Source: Psychromarinibacter sp048262455
GTDB lineage: Bacteria; Pseudomonadota; Alphaproteobacteria; Rhodobacterales; Rhodobacteraceae
Assembly (NCBI GenBank): GCA_048262455.1
Contig: JBLXFD010000005.1
Span: 62,001-126,000, forward strand
Length of the DNA: 64,000 nucleotides
Reading direction: 5' to 3'
Part shown: one piece after another, positions 25,038-33,233 of the stretch
Layout of the letters: each line of letters starts with the position of its first letter
How positions within the stretch are numbered: the stretch's first letter is position 1
The notes under the pieces: generated by a model
Told to the model about the DNA's origin: nothing
The model's input: the letters and a program-made list of their open reading frames with translations, nothing else
Database searches by the model: none
Position numbers and translations under genes: made by a program

Positions 25038-25104
25038 TGTCAAGATACCGTTGCACCCGCGCGGGCTGCCCCGCATAAGGAGGGCCGGCAAGGGGAGACA
25101 TGTC

Positions 25105-25572
25105 ATGGACCGGCAGGATCGCGACTGGCAGGAGGATCTGTCCCGGCTGTACCGGGCGCCCGGTCACCTGCTGCGGCGGGCCAACCAGGCGGTGGTGGCC
25201 CTGTTCAACGCGCGCTGCGGCGACAGCGGCCTGACCCCGGTGCAATACGCGGCCATGACCGCCATCGCGGCGGAAACCGCCACCGATGCCACACGGTTGT
25301 CAGAAGTGATCGGCTTCGACAAGGCGACCCTTGGTAGCGTCATCGACCGGCTGGAACGGCGTGGACTGGTGACGCGCAAGGCGCACCCCGAAGACCGGCG
25401 CATGAAGCTGGTCGCGCTGACGGAGGCGGGGCGCGACGCGCTGCGGCAGGTGCAGCCGCTGGTGGAGCAGAGCCACCGCGATTTCCTTGAACCGCTAAGC
25501 GCGGAAGAGGCCGAGACCCTGCTGCGCCTGCTGACCAAGCTGCTGCACCACCACGGCGGGCAGAAGGGCTGA
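25105..25572 (+). CDS. MarR family transcriptional regulator
   Basis: A 155-aa winged-helix protein. The DNA-binding core (about residues 50-110) shows VIGFDKATLGSVIDRLERRGLVTRKAHPEDRRMKLVALTEAG, with the recognition helix and the DRR wing of MarR. Flanking helices form the dimer interface. GGGGAGACATGTC before the ATG at 25105 gives a fair ribosome site. It is divergent from the Rieske oxygenase operon, with the 21-bp palindrome between them, so it probably represses that operon and itself and responds to the aromatic substrate. Confidence 0.9.
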   Translation: MDRQDRDWQEDLSRLYRAPGHLLRRANQAVVALFNARCGDSGLTPVQYAAMTAIAAETATDATRLSEVIGFDKATLGSVIDRLERRGLVTRKAHPEDRRMKLVALTEAGRDALRQVQPLVEQSHRDFLEPLSAEEAETLLRLLTKLLHHHGGQKG

Positions 25573-25576
25573 AGCC

Positions 25577-26404
<828 letters not shown>

Positions 26405-26510
26405 TTCGGGTCCGGTCCTTGTCTGCGCCCGGACGATAGGGGGCGCGGCAGGGGGATGGCCACAGCGCAAAGGTCGACAGGACCTTTCGGCAATCCGCTG
26501 AAATGGGTCG

Positions 26511-28061
26511 TCAGACCATTTCCTCCGGCACGCCCGGCACCGACAGCGCGCTGGCCTCGGCCGCCTTGCGGTCGTAGGGCACGAGGAACCCCTGCCGGTC
26601 CTCCGGCGCGCGCTTGGAGTTCTCGTAGAGCACGTGGCGCAGGGTCTCGAAGACACGCTCGGACGTCAGGTCCTCGTCGGACAGGTCCTTCGCCAGCCAG
26701 TGCTGCAGGGTGCGCTTGCGGATCATCGCCACGGTCTGCGGATCGTCAAAGGCCACCCCGGCCTCGGTATCCCAGTACAGCGACCGGCCGTTCAGGTTGG
26801 CCGAAGAGATGATCGCCTTTCGGTCGTCGAACAGCGAGACCTTGGCGTGCACGTAGATCATCGGCGCCCCGGCCAGCCGCGCGCGGGGCACGTCGATGTC
26901 CTCGCCATTCGGCGTGCGGGGCTGCACCGGGCTGGCCACCAGCATCCGGCGGCGGAAGGCCCGGCGCATGATGCGGATGCTGCGCGACTGCAGGAAATCG
27001 CCGTAGCGCCCGTCCAGCTTCGGGCTCTTGAAGAAGGCGATGCTGTCGGGCGCGGCGGGCAGCACGAGGATGAGCTTCAGGTCCGGGTTCTCCCGCGCGC
27101 GGCGGGCAAGGGCGCGGGCAAGGCCGCGGTCACGGAAGAACTGGCTTTCCAGGTAAATCAGATTCTGCGCCTTGGCGGCCGCGTCCAGGTGCGCGTCCAG
27201 CAGCTCGCGCACCACGTTGTGCGGCACCAGCGACCAGAAGTATTTCCGGCTGTTGTCCCGCGACAGGGTGCGCAGCAGGCCCGGCGCGGCGATGACCTCT
27301 TCGTCCCCGAAGGCGGTGCGGCAATAGGTTTGCAGGTGCTCGACCGCAGAGGCGGCGGCAACGGGGTCGTCCACCAGCACCTGCACGTCGTGCCAAGTCT
27401 CCTGCGCCGGCTGCAGGTGACGATGGTCGTCCCACCGCCGCTCGTTCAGGTCGAGCCCGCCGATGTACAGCCAGCGCCTGTCGAAGACGGCAAGCTTCTG
27501 GTGGTGCGAGGCGGGGAAGGACAGCAGCGGCCAGCCGCGAAACTTCTCGGTGAAATAGGCGACGCCCGGCACGTACTTGAGAAACCGTTCCCGGTGCGAG
27601 GGCTTGTCGCCAGAATGCTCGCGGTAGATCTGCCGCACGCGGGCGCTTACAAAAGGCCAGAAGAAGACCCGCGCGATGAACCCCGTCTTCGCCGGGTGCA
27701 ACTCCGGGTGCACCTCCAGCAGCGATCCCTTTTCTCCCACAAGCTCGCGCAGCCCGCACAGGACGCGGACACTGCGCCAGCACAGGCGGTGCAGGCCGGT
27801 AGCGGCGACGGGATCGAAGTCCGACAGGTGGATCTCCACCCGGACTCCGCGGTTGAGGGTATGTTCAAGAAGGTCGATCCACGTCTCGCCGATCGCCCGC
27901 GCCTCGGGCGAGCGCAGCCGCGTGAGCGGGTCGAAGATGCGGAACCCCATCACCACCTCTTCGCGCGCTTCCAGCATGCGCCGCTCGAACGCCGGATAGG
28001 CTTCGGCCGCCGTGATCAGAAGCTCCGGCGGACTGGGCCGGACCTGACCGGCGTTCTTCAT
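26511..28061 (-). CDS. Phospholipase D family protein, cardiolipin synthase-like
   Basis: A 516-aa protein with two HKD motifs: HHQKLAVFD with YIGGLDLNERRWDDH, and VHAKVSLFDDRKAIISSANLNGRS. Both catalytic His-Lys-Asp sets are intact, as required for phosphodiesterase or transphosphatidylation chemistry. The ATG at 28061 has GGAGCC upstream; a longer frame would begin inside the kinase gene. It follows the stress-response kinase on the same strand with a 22-bp gap, so it may be the last gene of the nepR-ecfG-kinase operon and remodel membrane phospholipids under stress (inference). Confidence 0.85.
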   Translation of the reverse strand: MKNAGQVRPSPPELLITAAEAYPAFERRMLEAREEVVMGFRIFDPLTRLRSPEARAIGETWIDLLEHTLNRGVRVEIHLSDFDPVAATGLHRLCWRSVRVLCGLRELVGEKGSLLEVHPELHPAKTGFIARVFFWPFVSARVRQIYREHSGDKPSHRERFLKYVPGVAYFTEKFRGWPLLSFPASHHQKLAVFDRRWLYIGGLDLNERRWDDHRHLQPAQETWHDVQVLVDDPVAAASAVEHLQTYCRTAFGDEEVIAAPGLLRTLSRDNSRKYFWSLVPHNVVRELLDAHLDAAAKAQNLIYLESQFFRDRGLARALARRARENPDLKLILVLPAAPDSIAFFKSPKLDGRYGDFLQSRSIRIMRRAFRRRMLVASPVQPRTPNGEDIDVPRARLAGAPMIYVHAKVSLFDDRKAIISSANLNGRSLYWDTEAGVAFDDPQTVAMIRKRTLQHWLAKDLSDEDLTSERVFETLRHVLYENSKRAPEDRQGFLVPYDRKAAEASALSVPGVPEEMV

Positions 28062-28083
28062 GTGTGGCTCCGTAGGGTTGGTA

Positions 28084-29829
28084 TCAACTCGCCCAGGCAC
28101 GGTCTGATGGGACGATGGTGTCATCGAAGGCTGCGATCGGAAAACGCAGGGTCGTGCAGAAATGTTCCTCGTCCGAGGTGCTGTCGCAGCTTCCCTCCAT
28201 CTGGTGCGCGAAGGCGTTCACCAGAAGCATCCCCAGCCCGCCGCTGGGCGAGGCGTCGTTGGATTGGTCCTTGGTCCCCAGCGAGTTGCAGATCACCACC
28301 TCGGCACGGTTGCCCGCGTCCTTCTTCAGCTTCACCGACATCCAGCGCGATTTGCTCTCGTCGGCGCCGATATGCTTCAGCGCATTGGTTATCAGCTCTG
28401 TCACGGCCAGCGAAAGGGGCACTGCCTGGTCGGGATAGACGACGATGTCATCATAGGACTCGTCAAAGCGGATGTCGCTCTCGTCCTCCAGCGAAGACCG
28501 CACGATCTGGCTGACGATGGCCTGCAGCAACTCGCCCGCGCGGACCCGCTCGGTGGTGGAGGTCTCGTAAAGGTTCTGGTGCACCCGGGCGATACCCATC
28601 ACCCGCTGCTGGATGTCGTTCAGCGCAGTGCGGACCTCGGGGTCGCGGGACTTGCGGACCTTCATGTTGAGGATCGACACGATGAGCTGCAGGTTGTTCT
28701 TCACCCGGTGATGCACCTCCTTCAGCAGCACGGTGCGCTGGTGAATGGTATCGTACAGCTCGGCCTCGTCGTGCAGGACGTTCTCTGCCAGCCGCATCCA
28801 GGTGTCTTCCATGTCCCGCAGCTCTCTCGGGGTGGAACTGTCATGCCGAGCCTCGGCGATCCGCCGCGACCGCATGAACTGCAGCATCCGCGCACGCAGG
28901 TTCCGCGTGGGGCGGATCACCATGCGCTGCACCGCGAAGAAGGCGACGCCCAGGCAGACCAGCCACATCGCCACGGGGAACAGCATCGAGGACGTCAGGC
29001 TGACCCCCTCGATGAAGCTGTTGCGGGTGTGCGGCCAGCTGCCCAGCGCAAAGACCTGCCCCGGCACCACCGGCACCACCGCGAAAACCCGCAGGAAACC
29101 GCTGCGGGTCTCGTCGATGAAGGCGGTCTGCTTGCCGACCACCAGTTCCTCGAGGTCGTAGTTCGCGGGCAGGTGGTCGTCGGCGTTGCCCAGCCCGCTG
29201 CTGGCGGTCAGCACCTCGGCCTCGGCGTTGTAGGTGATCAGGTCCAGCGGCCGGTCGCGCGACAGCTGATCCAGCGGCTGGAACAGCTTGCCGTGGGGCA
29301 GCGAGACGGCGACGTAGCCCGAGAAGCTGCCGTTCTCCATCACCGGCACCGTCACCAGGATCACCGAGCTGTCGCTGAATACCGCGTTGGGGGTGATGGT
29401 GATGCGGGTGCGCGGGTTCGCGATCATGGTCTCGTAGGCTTCGCGCCCGGACAGGTCAGAGCCTTCGCCTTCGGAAGCGCAGGTGACGATCCCGTCCCTG
29501 TCGATGAACCCGGCAAAGGAAAATCCCTGCGAGTTCTGGAGGAACCGTCGCAGGGGCTCTTCGCAGCCGACACCGGCCTCGCGCAGCTCCGGTATGATGG
29601 ACGCCAGCAGGTTCGCCGCGCCGATCCCGGTGCGGATGTAGGATTCCTCCGGCTTCGCCGCCTCGGCGGTCAGGGCCAGAAGGTTGCTTTCCGCCTTGCG
29701 GTCTGCCTGCTTGAGCAGCTGGAACGTCGTCGCAACCGAGATCAGACCGATCGGCAGCAACGCAAGCGCCAGCAAGGCCGCTATCCGAAAGGTAAGCGAC
29801 TGGCTCGTCTCCCGGATCTTTGCAATCAA
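28084..29829 (-). CDS. Membrane sensor histidine kinase (HisKA_2/HWE type) of the general stress response
   Basis: A 581-aa kinase that would phosphorylate PhyR. TM1 is near residues 14-38, a periplasmic Cache-like sensor follows, and TM2 (LFPVAMWLVCLGVAFFAV) precedes a short linker. The H-box is EVHHRVKNNLQ with His374 as likely acceptor, then the ATPase N-box ELITNALKH and a G-box at GGLGMLLVNAFAHQM. This class pairs with PhyR in Alphaproteobacteria. The start is a TTG (29829) overlapping the ecfG stop (TTGA) with GAGGAA upstream, so the two are translationally coupled. The sensed signal is unknown. Confidence 0.9.
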   Translation of the reverse strand: MIAKIRETSQSLTFRIAALLALALLPIGLISVATTFQLLKQADRKAESNLLALTAEAAKPEESYIRTGIGAANLLASIIPELREAGVGCEEPLRRFLQNSQGFSFAGFIDRDGIVTCASEGEGSDLSGREAYETMIANPRTRITITPNAVFSDSSVILVTVPVMENGSFSGYVAVSLPHGKLFQPLDQLSRDRPLDLITYNAEAEVLTASSGLGNADDHLPANYDLEELVVGKQTAFIDETRSGFLRVFAVVPVVPGQVFALGSWPHTRNSFIEGVSLTSSMLFPVAMWLVCLGVAFFAVQRMVIRPTRNLRARMLQFMRSRRIAEARHDSSTPRELRDMEDTWMRLAENVLHDEAELYDTIHQRTVLLKEVHHRVKNNLQLIVSILNMKVRKSRDPEVRTALNDIQQRVMGIARVHQNLYETSTTERVRAGELLQAIVSQIVRSSLEDESDIRFDESYDDIVVYPDQAVPLSLAVTELITNALKHIGADESKSRWMSVKLKKDAGNRAEVVICNSLGTKDQSNDASPSGGLGMLLVNAFAHQMEGSCDSTSDEEHFCTTLRFPIAAFDDTIVPSDRAWAS

Positions 29830-30404
29830 GCGCTGTTCTTCCTCGGCTGCGCACTGTTCGAGACGACCGCCATCGTGGCGCTGTCCGTCATTTCCAGCGC
29901 CTCGTCCTCGCCGATGCCCAGCAGTTCGACCAGCTTGGCCCGGCCCCGGTTCACCCGGCTCTTGATCGTGCCGATCGCCACCTGGCAAGTTTCGGCGGCT
30001 TCCTCGTAGGACAGCCCGGACGCCCCCACCAGGATCAGCGCCTCGCGCTGCTCGACCGGCAGTTTCGTGAATACCTTTTCAAAGTCCGCCATTGCCAGCC
30101 GCCCGTCGTGGTGCGGCTTTTCCGACAGCGTCGCGGCCATGGCGCCGTCGACGTCGGCGACCTCGCGCTTGGACTTGCGGATGTTGGAATAGAAGGTGTT
30201 GCGGAGGATCGTGAACAGCCAGGCCCGAAGGTTGGTGCCCTTGGCGAACTTGTCGAAGTTCCGCCATGCCTTGACGATGGTATCCTGCACGAGATCATCC
30301 GCGCTCGCCCCGTCACGGGTGAGGCTCATCGCGAATGCGCGCATGGCAGGCAGATGTTCCACGACCTCGTCGCGCGGATCCGCCGCAGCGGCATCAGCTG
30401 TCAT
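29826..30404 (-). CDS. ecfG: General stress response ECF sigma factor
   Basis: A 192-aa sigma factor with region 2 (SADDLVQDTIVKAWRNFDKF, NLRAWLFTILRNTFYS) and region 4 (LPVEQREALILVGASGLSYEEAAETCQVAIGTIKSRVNRGR). Its place between nepR and the HisKA_2 kinase, opposite phyR, identifies it as EcfG, which recognises GGAAC-N16/17-CGTT promoters. The C-terminal 25 residues beyond region 4 are not conserved-looking. The ATG lies inside nepR (11-bp overlap), consistent with coupled synthesis of sigma and anti-sigma. Confidence 0.95.
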   Translation of the reverse strand: MTADAAAADPRDEVVEHLPAMRAFAMSLTRDGASADDLVQDTIVKAWRNFDKFAKGTNLRAWLFTILRNTFYSNIRKSKREVADVDGAMAATLSEKPHHDGRLAMADFEKVFTKLPVEQREALILVGASGLSYEEAAETCQVAIGTIKSRVNRGRAKLVELLGIGEDEALEMTDSATMAVVSNSAQPRKNSA

Positions 30405-30543
30405 GGTCAGATTCCTGCTCCCGCAGTTGCTGGAGCAAGCTCGTAAACCGATCGGGCACGTCCTCCTGCAGGGTCTTTTGAAAGACCTTGCGTAGGTTTT
30501 CGTCGATCTGATGCTCCAAAGCCGTATCCTGTTCTCGGTTCAT
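30394..30543 (-). CDS. nepR: NepR anti-sigma factor (49 aa)
   Basis: Too short for usual gene-length cut-offs, but read directly: start MNREQDTALEHQIDENLRKV, then FQKTLQEDVPDRFTSLLQQL, ending REQESDHDS. The core IDENLRKVF-x8-VPDRFTSLLQQLR is the NepR signature: helix 1, the P-D-R-F turn and helix 2. NepR holds EcfG inactive until phosphorylated PhyR binds it through its sigma-like domain. It overlaps ecfG by 11 bp and is the first gene after the minus-strand EcfG promoter, giving feedback. Confidence 0.95.
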   Translation of the reverse strand: MNREQDTALEHQIDENLRKVFQKTLQEDVPDRFTSLLQQLREQESDHDS

Positions 30544-30618
30544 AAGCCAATTAGTTCCTGTACCGGGGCGCGATTTCCATTATTCTGCACTCAGGTAGCG
30601 ATTTTTTCACCAGCATGC

Positions 30619-30643
30619 GGAACCAAACGCGACGCCTGGCGTT
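30619..30643 (+). promoter_or_regulatory. EcfG-type promoter for phyR
   Basis: GGAAC (30619-30623), 16 nt, CGTT (30640-30643), 36 nt before the phyR ATG at 30680. It overlaps the opposite-strand promoter of nepR-ecfG almost completely. Confidence 0.85.
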
Positions 30644-30650
30644 CGGTTCC
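30626..30650 (-). promoter_or_regulatory. EcfG-type promoter for nepR-ecfG-kinase
   Basis: On the minus strand GGAAC is at 30650-30646, then 16 nt, then CGTT at 30629-30626, 82 nt before the nepR ATG. Together with the phyR promoter it forms the 32-bp near-palindrome 30619-30650, whose 12-nt arms GGAACCAAACGC and GCGTTCGGTTCC match at 11 positions. Confidence 0.85.
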
Positions 30651-30679
30651 ATGAAAAATGCAAAAATGCAGGGATGAAT

Positions 30680-31492
30680 ATGCCGAAGGACAAGGAGAGC
30701 AACTACCTGTCAGTCAAGGTGGCGGGGCTCCTCCCGTACCTGCGCCGCTACGCGCGGGCGCTGACCGGTAGTCAGAAATCCGGAGATACCTATGCGGCCG
30801 CGACGCTCGAGGCGTTGCTGGCCGATCGTTCCGTCTTTGAAGAGGGATACTCCGACAAGGTCGCTTTGTTCCGCGCCTTCCACCTTATCTGGAGCAGTGC
30901 CGGCGCCCCCGTCGAGGGTGAGGACGAGGGCATCGCCTCTCGCGCCCAGCGGCACCTGGCGCGCCTGACGACCAACACCCGCGAGGCCCTGCTGCTGCGC
31001 ACGGTGGAGGAATTTTCCTCCAGCGAGATCGCGCAGATCATGCAGCTCGACGATTCCGAGGTGAACCACCTGATCGGCATCGCGCGCCGCGAGATGGAAG
31101 ACAGCATCAAGGGCCGTGTCCTAGTGATCGAGGACGAGGCGATCATCGCCATGGACCTGCAGGACATCGTTGCCGAGATGGGTCATGCCATCACCGGCGT
31201 CGCCCGCACCGCATCCGGCGCCGTGCGCCTGGCGGAAAAGGAGCGGCCGGACCTGATCCTGTCGGACATCCAGCTTGCCGACGGTTCTTCCGGCATCGAC
31301 GCGGTGAACGACATCCTGAAGGCCGCGGCGGATATTCCCGTCATCTTCATCACCGCCTTCCCCGAGCGTCTGCTGACCGGCGAACGGCCGGAGCCTGCCT
31401 TCGTGATCACCAAGCCCTACTCGGAAGAGCAGGTGCGGTCCGCGATCAGCCAAGCCATGTTCTTTTCAAGCACCGAAACCCTTCACGCCTGA
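30680..31492 (+). CDS. phyR: PhyR, anti-anti-sigma response regulator
   Basis: A 270-aa protein with a sigma-like N-terminal domain (about 1-135; LLPYLRRYARALTGSQKSGD, then a region-4-like TTNTREALLLRTVEEFSSSEIAQIM) that mimics sigma to bind NepR, and a C-terminal receiver (about 145-265). Receiver residues: acidic pair in VIEDEA, phospho-acceptor Asp196 in LSDIQLADG, and Lys245 in VITKPY; TAFPERLLTGERPEP is the family's C-terminal signature. I prefer the ATG at 30680, which has AGGG at proper spacing, over the ATG at 30674. Expression from an EcfG promoter closes a positive loop. Confidence 0.95.
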   Translation: MPKDKESNYLSVKVAGLLPYLRRYARALTGSQKSGDTYAAATLEALLADRSVFEEGYSDKVALFRAFHLIWSSAGAPVEGEDEGIASRAQRHLARLTTNTREALLLRTVEEFSSSEIAQIMQLDDSEVNHLIGIARREMEDSIKGRVLVIEDEAIIAMDLQDIVAEMGHAITGVARTASGAVRLAEKERPDLILSDIQLADGSSGIDAVNDILKAAADIPVIFITAFPERLLTGERPEPAFVITKPYSEEQVRSAISQAMFFSSTETLHA

Positions 31493-31522
31493 CCTTTACA
31501 CTACGTGCACCTCGACCAAATA

Positions 31523-31560
31523 GCGCGGAGCGGCTTGCCGCTCCGCGCCTTCTTCGTTCC
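31523..31560 (+). terminator. Terminator after phyR
   Basis: An 11-bp perfect stem, GCGCGGAGCGG (31523-31533) with CCGCTCCGCGC (31538-31548), loop CTTG, then CTTCTTCGTT. It lies 31 bp after the phyR stop and before the convergent DUF1328 gene. Confidence 0.85.
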
Positions 31561-31593
31561 GCCTTCTCGTAATTCTGCCTTGTGCAACGCCGG

Positions 31594-31767
31594 TCAGACC
31601 GGCGGGCGTCCCTGGACCGCGCGGGCAATCAGCGCGACCACGAACAGCACGAGGAAGATGAAGAAAAGGATCTGCGCGATGCCGGCCGAGGCCGAGGCAA
31701 CGCCGCCGAACCCGAAAACCGCGGCGATAAGCGCGATGACGAGGAAGGTAAGTGCCCATCCGAGCAT
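31594..31767 (-). CDS. Small DUF1328 membrane protein
   Basis: A 57-aa protein made of two hydrophobic segments (MLGWALTFLVIALIAAVFGF; AQILFFIFLVLFVVALIA) joined by GGVASASAGI, the standard DUF1328/YtjA architecture. The start ATG at 31767 has GGAGG seven bases upstream. Function is unknown, but the family is repeatedly stress-induced. The EcfG-type promoter 56 nt upstream of the start codon places it in the general stress regulon here. Confidence 0.9.
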   Translation of the reverse strand: MLGWALTFLVIALIAAVFGFGGVASASAGIAQILFFIFLVLFVVALIARAVQGRPPV

Positions 31768-31822
31768 GTGATATCCTCCGATTTCCATTATGGATGCCTT
31801 GGTGACATCCGTTCCCCGGGGT

Positions 31823-31848
31823 AACGTGCGGCAGCTATTCGCGGTTCC
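31823..31848 (-). promoter_or_regulatory. EcfG-type promoter for DUF1328 gene
   Basis: On the minus strand, GGAAC at 31848-31844, a 17-nt spacer and CGTT at 31826-31823. It stands back to back with the DUF883 promoter, 25 bp between the two -35 elements. Confidence 0.82.
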
Positions 31849-31873
31849 GCCTGCGCCTTTTGCCGAATGGGCC

Positions 31874-31899
31874 GGAACCGCACCGCTCGCGAATGCGTT
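31874..31899 (+). promoter_or_regulatory. EcfG-type promoter for DUF883-YqjE pair
   Basis: GGAAC (31874-31878), 17 nt, CGTT (31896-31899), 35 nt before the ATG at 31935. Confidence 0.83.
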
Positions 31900-31934
31900 A
31901 TCAACGCCGGGATCATTTTCTAAGGAGCCTTCAG

Positions 31935-32288
31935 ATGGCCGCCACGACCAGCAAGTCGAACGACAACGACAACGCGAAGGGGGTGGTGTCCGACGCTGAT
32001 ATCGCCGAGCTGCAAAAGCAGATCGCCGCACTCAAGAGTGACATCGTGACGCTTACCACCACCGTTCGCGACATCGGCAAGAACAGCGCCGAGGCGCTGC
32101 GCGGCGCCGCCACCGACCAGGTCGAGGCGCTGCGCGAACAGGGCGAGGCCGCGCTGCGCGACGCGCAGCTGCGGGGAAAGGACGTCTATTCCCAGGCAGA
32201 GGCCTCCATTCGGGAAAACCCCGCCGCGGCCGTCGGCATCGCCGCGGGCCTCGGGTTCCTCTTCGGCCTCATCTTCGGCCGCAAGTAG
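31935..32288 (+). CDS. DUF883 (ElaB/YqjD-like) membrane-anchored protein
   Basis: A 117-aa protein with a long polar helical stretch (about 20-90; ADIAELQKQIAALKSDIV, then Ala/Glu-rich heptads) and one C-terminal membrane anchor (AVGIAAGLGFLFGLIFGRK). YqjD and ElaB of E. coli are stationary-phase proteins anchored in the inner membrane by this tail and associated with ribosomes. TAAGGAG precedes the ATG at 31935. It is followed after 5 bp by a YqjE-like gene, the same pair as in enterobacteria. Confidence 0.9.
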   Translation: MAATTSKSNDNDNAKGVVSDADIAELQKQIAALKSDIVTLTTTVRDIGKNSAEALRGAATDQVEALREQGEAALRDAQLRGKDVYSQAEASIRENPAAAVGIAAGLGFLFGLIFGRK

Positions 32289-32293
32289 GCGGC

Positions 32294-32653
32294 ATGGACC
32301 GCCTGACACTGGTGCTGCGCCATTACGCCCGGCGCTCCGCGCTTGGCCTTGCCGCCTTGGTGCTACTGCTGATCGGCGCCGGCTTTCTCACCGCCGCGGT
32401 CTGGTCCGCCATACGCGATACCGCCGGCGCCACCACGGCGTCGGGGGTGCTGGCGGCGATCTACGGCGGCGGCGGTGTACTGCTGTTGCTGGTGATGCGC
32501 CTTGCGCGTCCGCGCGTGCGGCCGGTGACCGTGGCACCCCCGCCGCCGGTGACGGCCGCCAGCCTGACCACTACCGCGCTGACCGCCTTCTTCCAGGGAC
32601 TCGGCTCCGGCATGGCGGCGCGGCGGCGGCAGGACACGGATCGGCCGCGTTGA
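32294..32653 (+). CDS. YqjE / holin-superfamily-like membrane protein
   Basis: A 119-aa protein with two membrane helices (LGLAALVLLLIGAGFLTAAVW; LAAIYGGGGVLLLLVMRLA) and a basic, proline-containing tail. It matches the layout of the phage-holin-like YqjE proteins that follow YqjD/DUF883 genes. There is no lysis gene nearby, so a phage role is unlikely. It is co-transcribed with the DUF883 gene from the EcfG-type promoter. Confidence 0.75.
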   Translation: MDRLTLVLRHYARRSALGLAALVLLLIGAGFLTAAVWSAIRDTAGATTASGVLAAIYGGGGVLLLLVMRLARPRVRPVTVAPPPPVTAASLTTTALTAFFQGLGSGMAARRRQDTDRPR

Positions 32654-32674
32654 CAATAGCCTAGGTACAATCGT

Positions 32675-32700
32675 GGAACTTTGTTGCCGGGAAAGTCGTT
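32675..32700 (+). promoter_or_regulatory. EcfG-type promoter for small PRC protein
   Basis: GGAAC (32675-32679), 17 nt, CGTT (32697-32700), 34 nt before the ATG at 32735. Confidence 0.82.
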
Positions 32701-32734
32701 AGCTTTCAAATTCCTTAACGGAAACGAGGGCAAC

Positions 32735-33172
32735 ATGCTGACCCGAGCCATTCTCATCGCCGCGGCCTTCACCGTGCAACTGCCGGGCGCTGTCGAAACC
32801 GCGACCATCCCCGCCGAACCCACCACCTCGATGGAGACGGCCGCCGCGCCGACCCAGTGGGTGGATGCGGACCGGCTGTACTTCTATGACATCGACGTGG
32901 ACGCCCTGATGCGCGCCCGCGTTGTCGACCGTGACGGCCAGGTGGTTGGCAGTGTTGCCGAGCTGATGGTCAGCGGCACCGGCCAGATCACCGACGCCGT
33001 CATCCGCCTCACCGGCGGGATGCTGGGCGTTTCCGGCGACCAGGTGACCGTCAGCTTCGACGCGCTACAGGTCGAGGACGCCGGCATCAACGGCCACGCA
33101 AGCTTCGTGGTGCACGCCGACCAGTCGCAGCAGGAAATCGCCGCGCTGCCCCGGTTCGCCGTAGAGGGCTGA
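32735..33172 (+). CDS. Exported PRC-barrel protein
   Basis: A 145-aa protein with a signal-like N-terminus (MLTRAILIAAAFTVQLPGAVE) and a single PRC-barrel (about 50-125; ARVVDRDGQVVGSVAELMV, TGGMLGVSGDQVTVSFDALQV). It is a short counterpart of the double-PRC protein at 21.8 kb, sharing both the domain and the EcfG-type promoter. It is probably periplasmic; ligand and role unknown. Confidence 0.85.
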   Translation: MLTRAILIAAAFTVQLPGAVETATIPAEPTTSMETAAAPTQWVDADRLYFYDIDVDALMRARVVDRDGQVVGSVAELMVSGTGQITDAVIRLTGGMLGVSGDQVTVSFDALQVEDAGINGHASFVVHADQSQQEIAALPRFAVEG

Positions 33173-33201
33173 GCCCTCCCTGACATCGCCCAGACGAAGT
33201 A

Positions 33202-33233
33202 AAAGCTGAGCCCGAGGGCTCAGCTTTCTTCTT
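33202..33233. terminator. Bidirectional terminator shared by PRC and AI-2E genes
   Basis: A perfect 12-bp inverted repeat, AAAGCTGAGCCC (33202-33213) and GGGCTCAGCTTT (33216-33227), followed by CTTCTT on the plus side. The stop codon of the convergent AI-2E gene (33220-33222) lies inside the stem. Confidence 0.88.

Noticed and set aside
32294..32653. Phage holin as part of a prophage
   Set aside because: No endolysin, structural or integrase genes nearby; the DUF883-YqjE pairing and the EcfG promoter explain it better.
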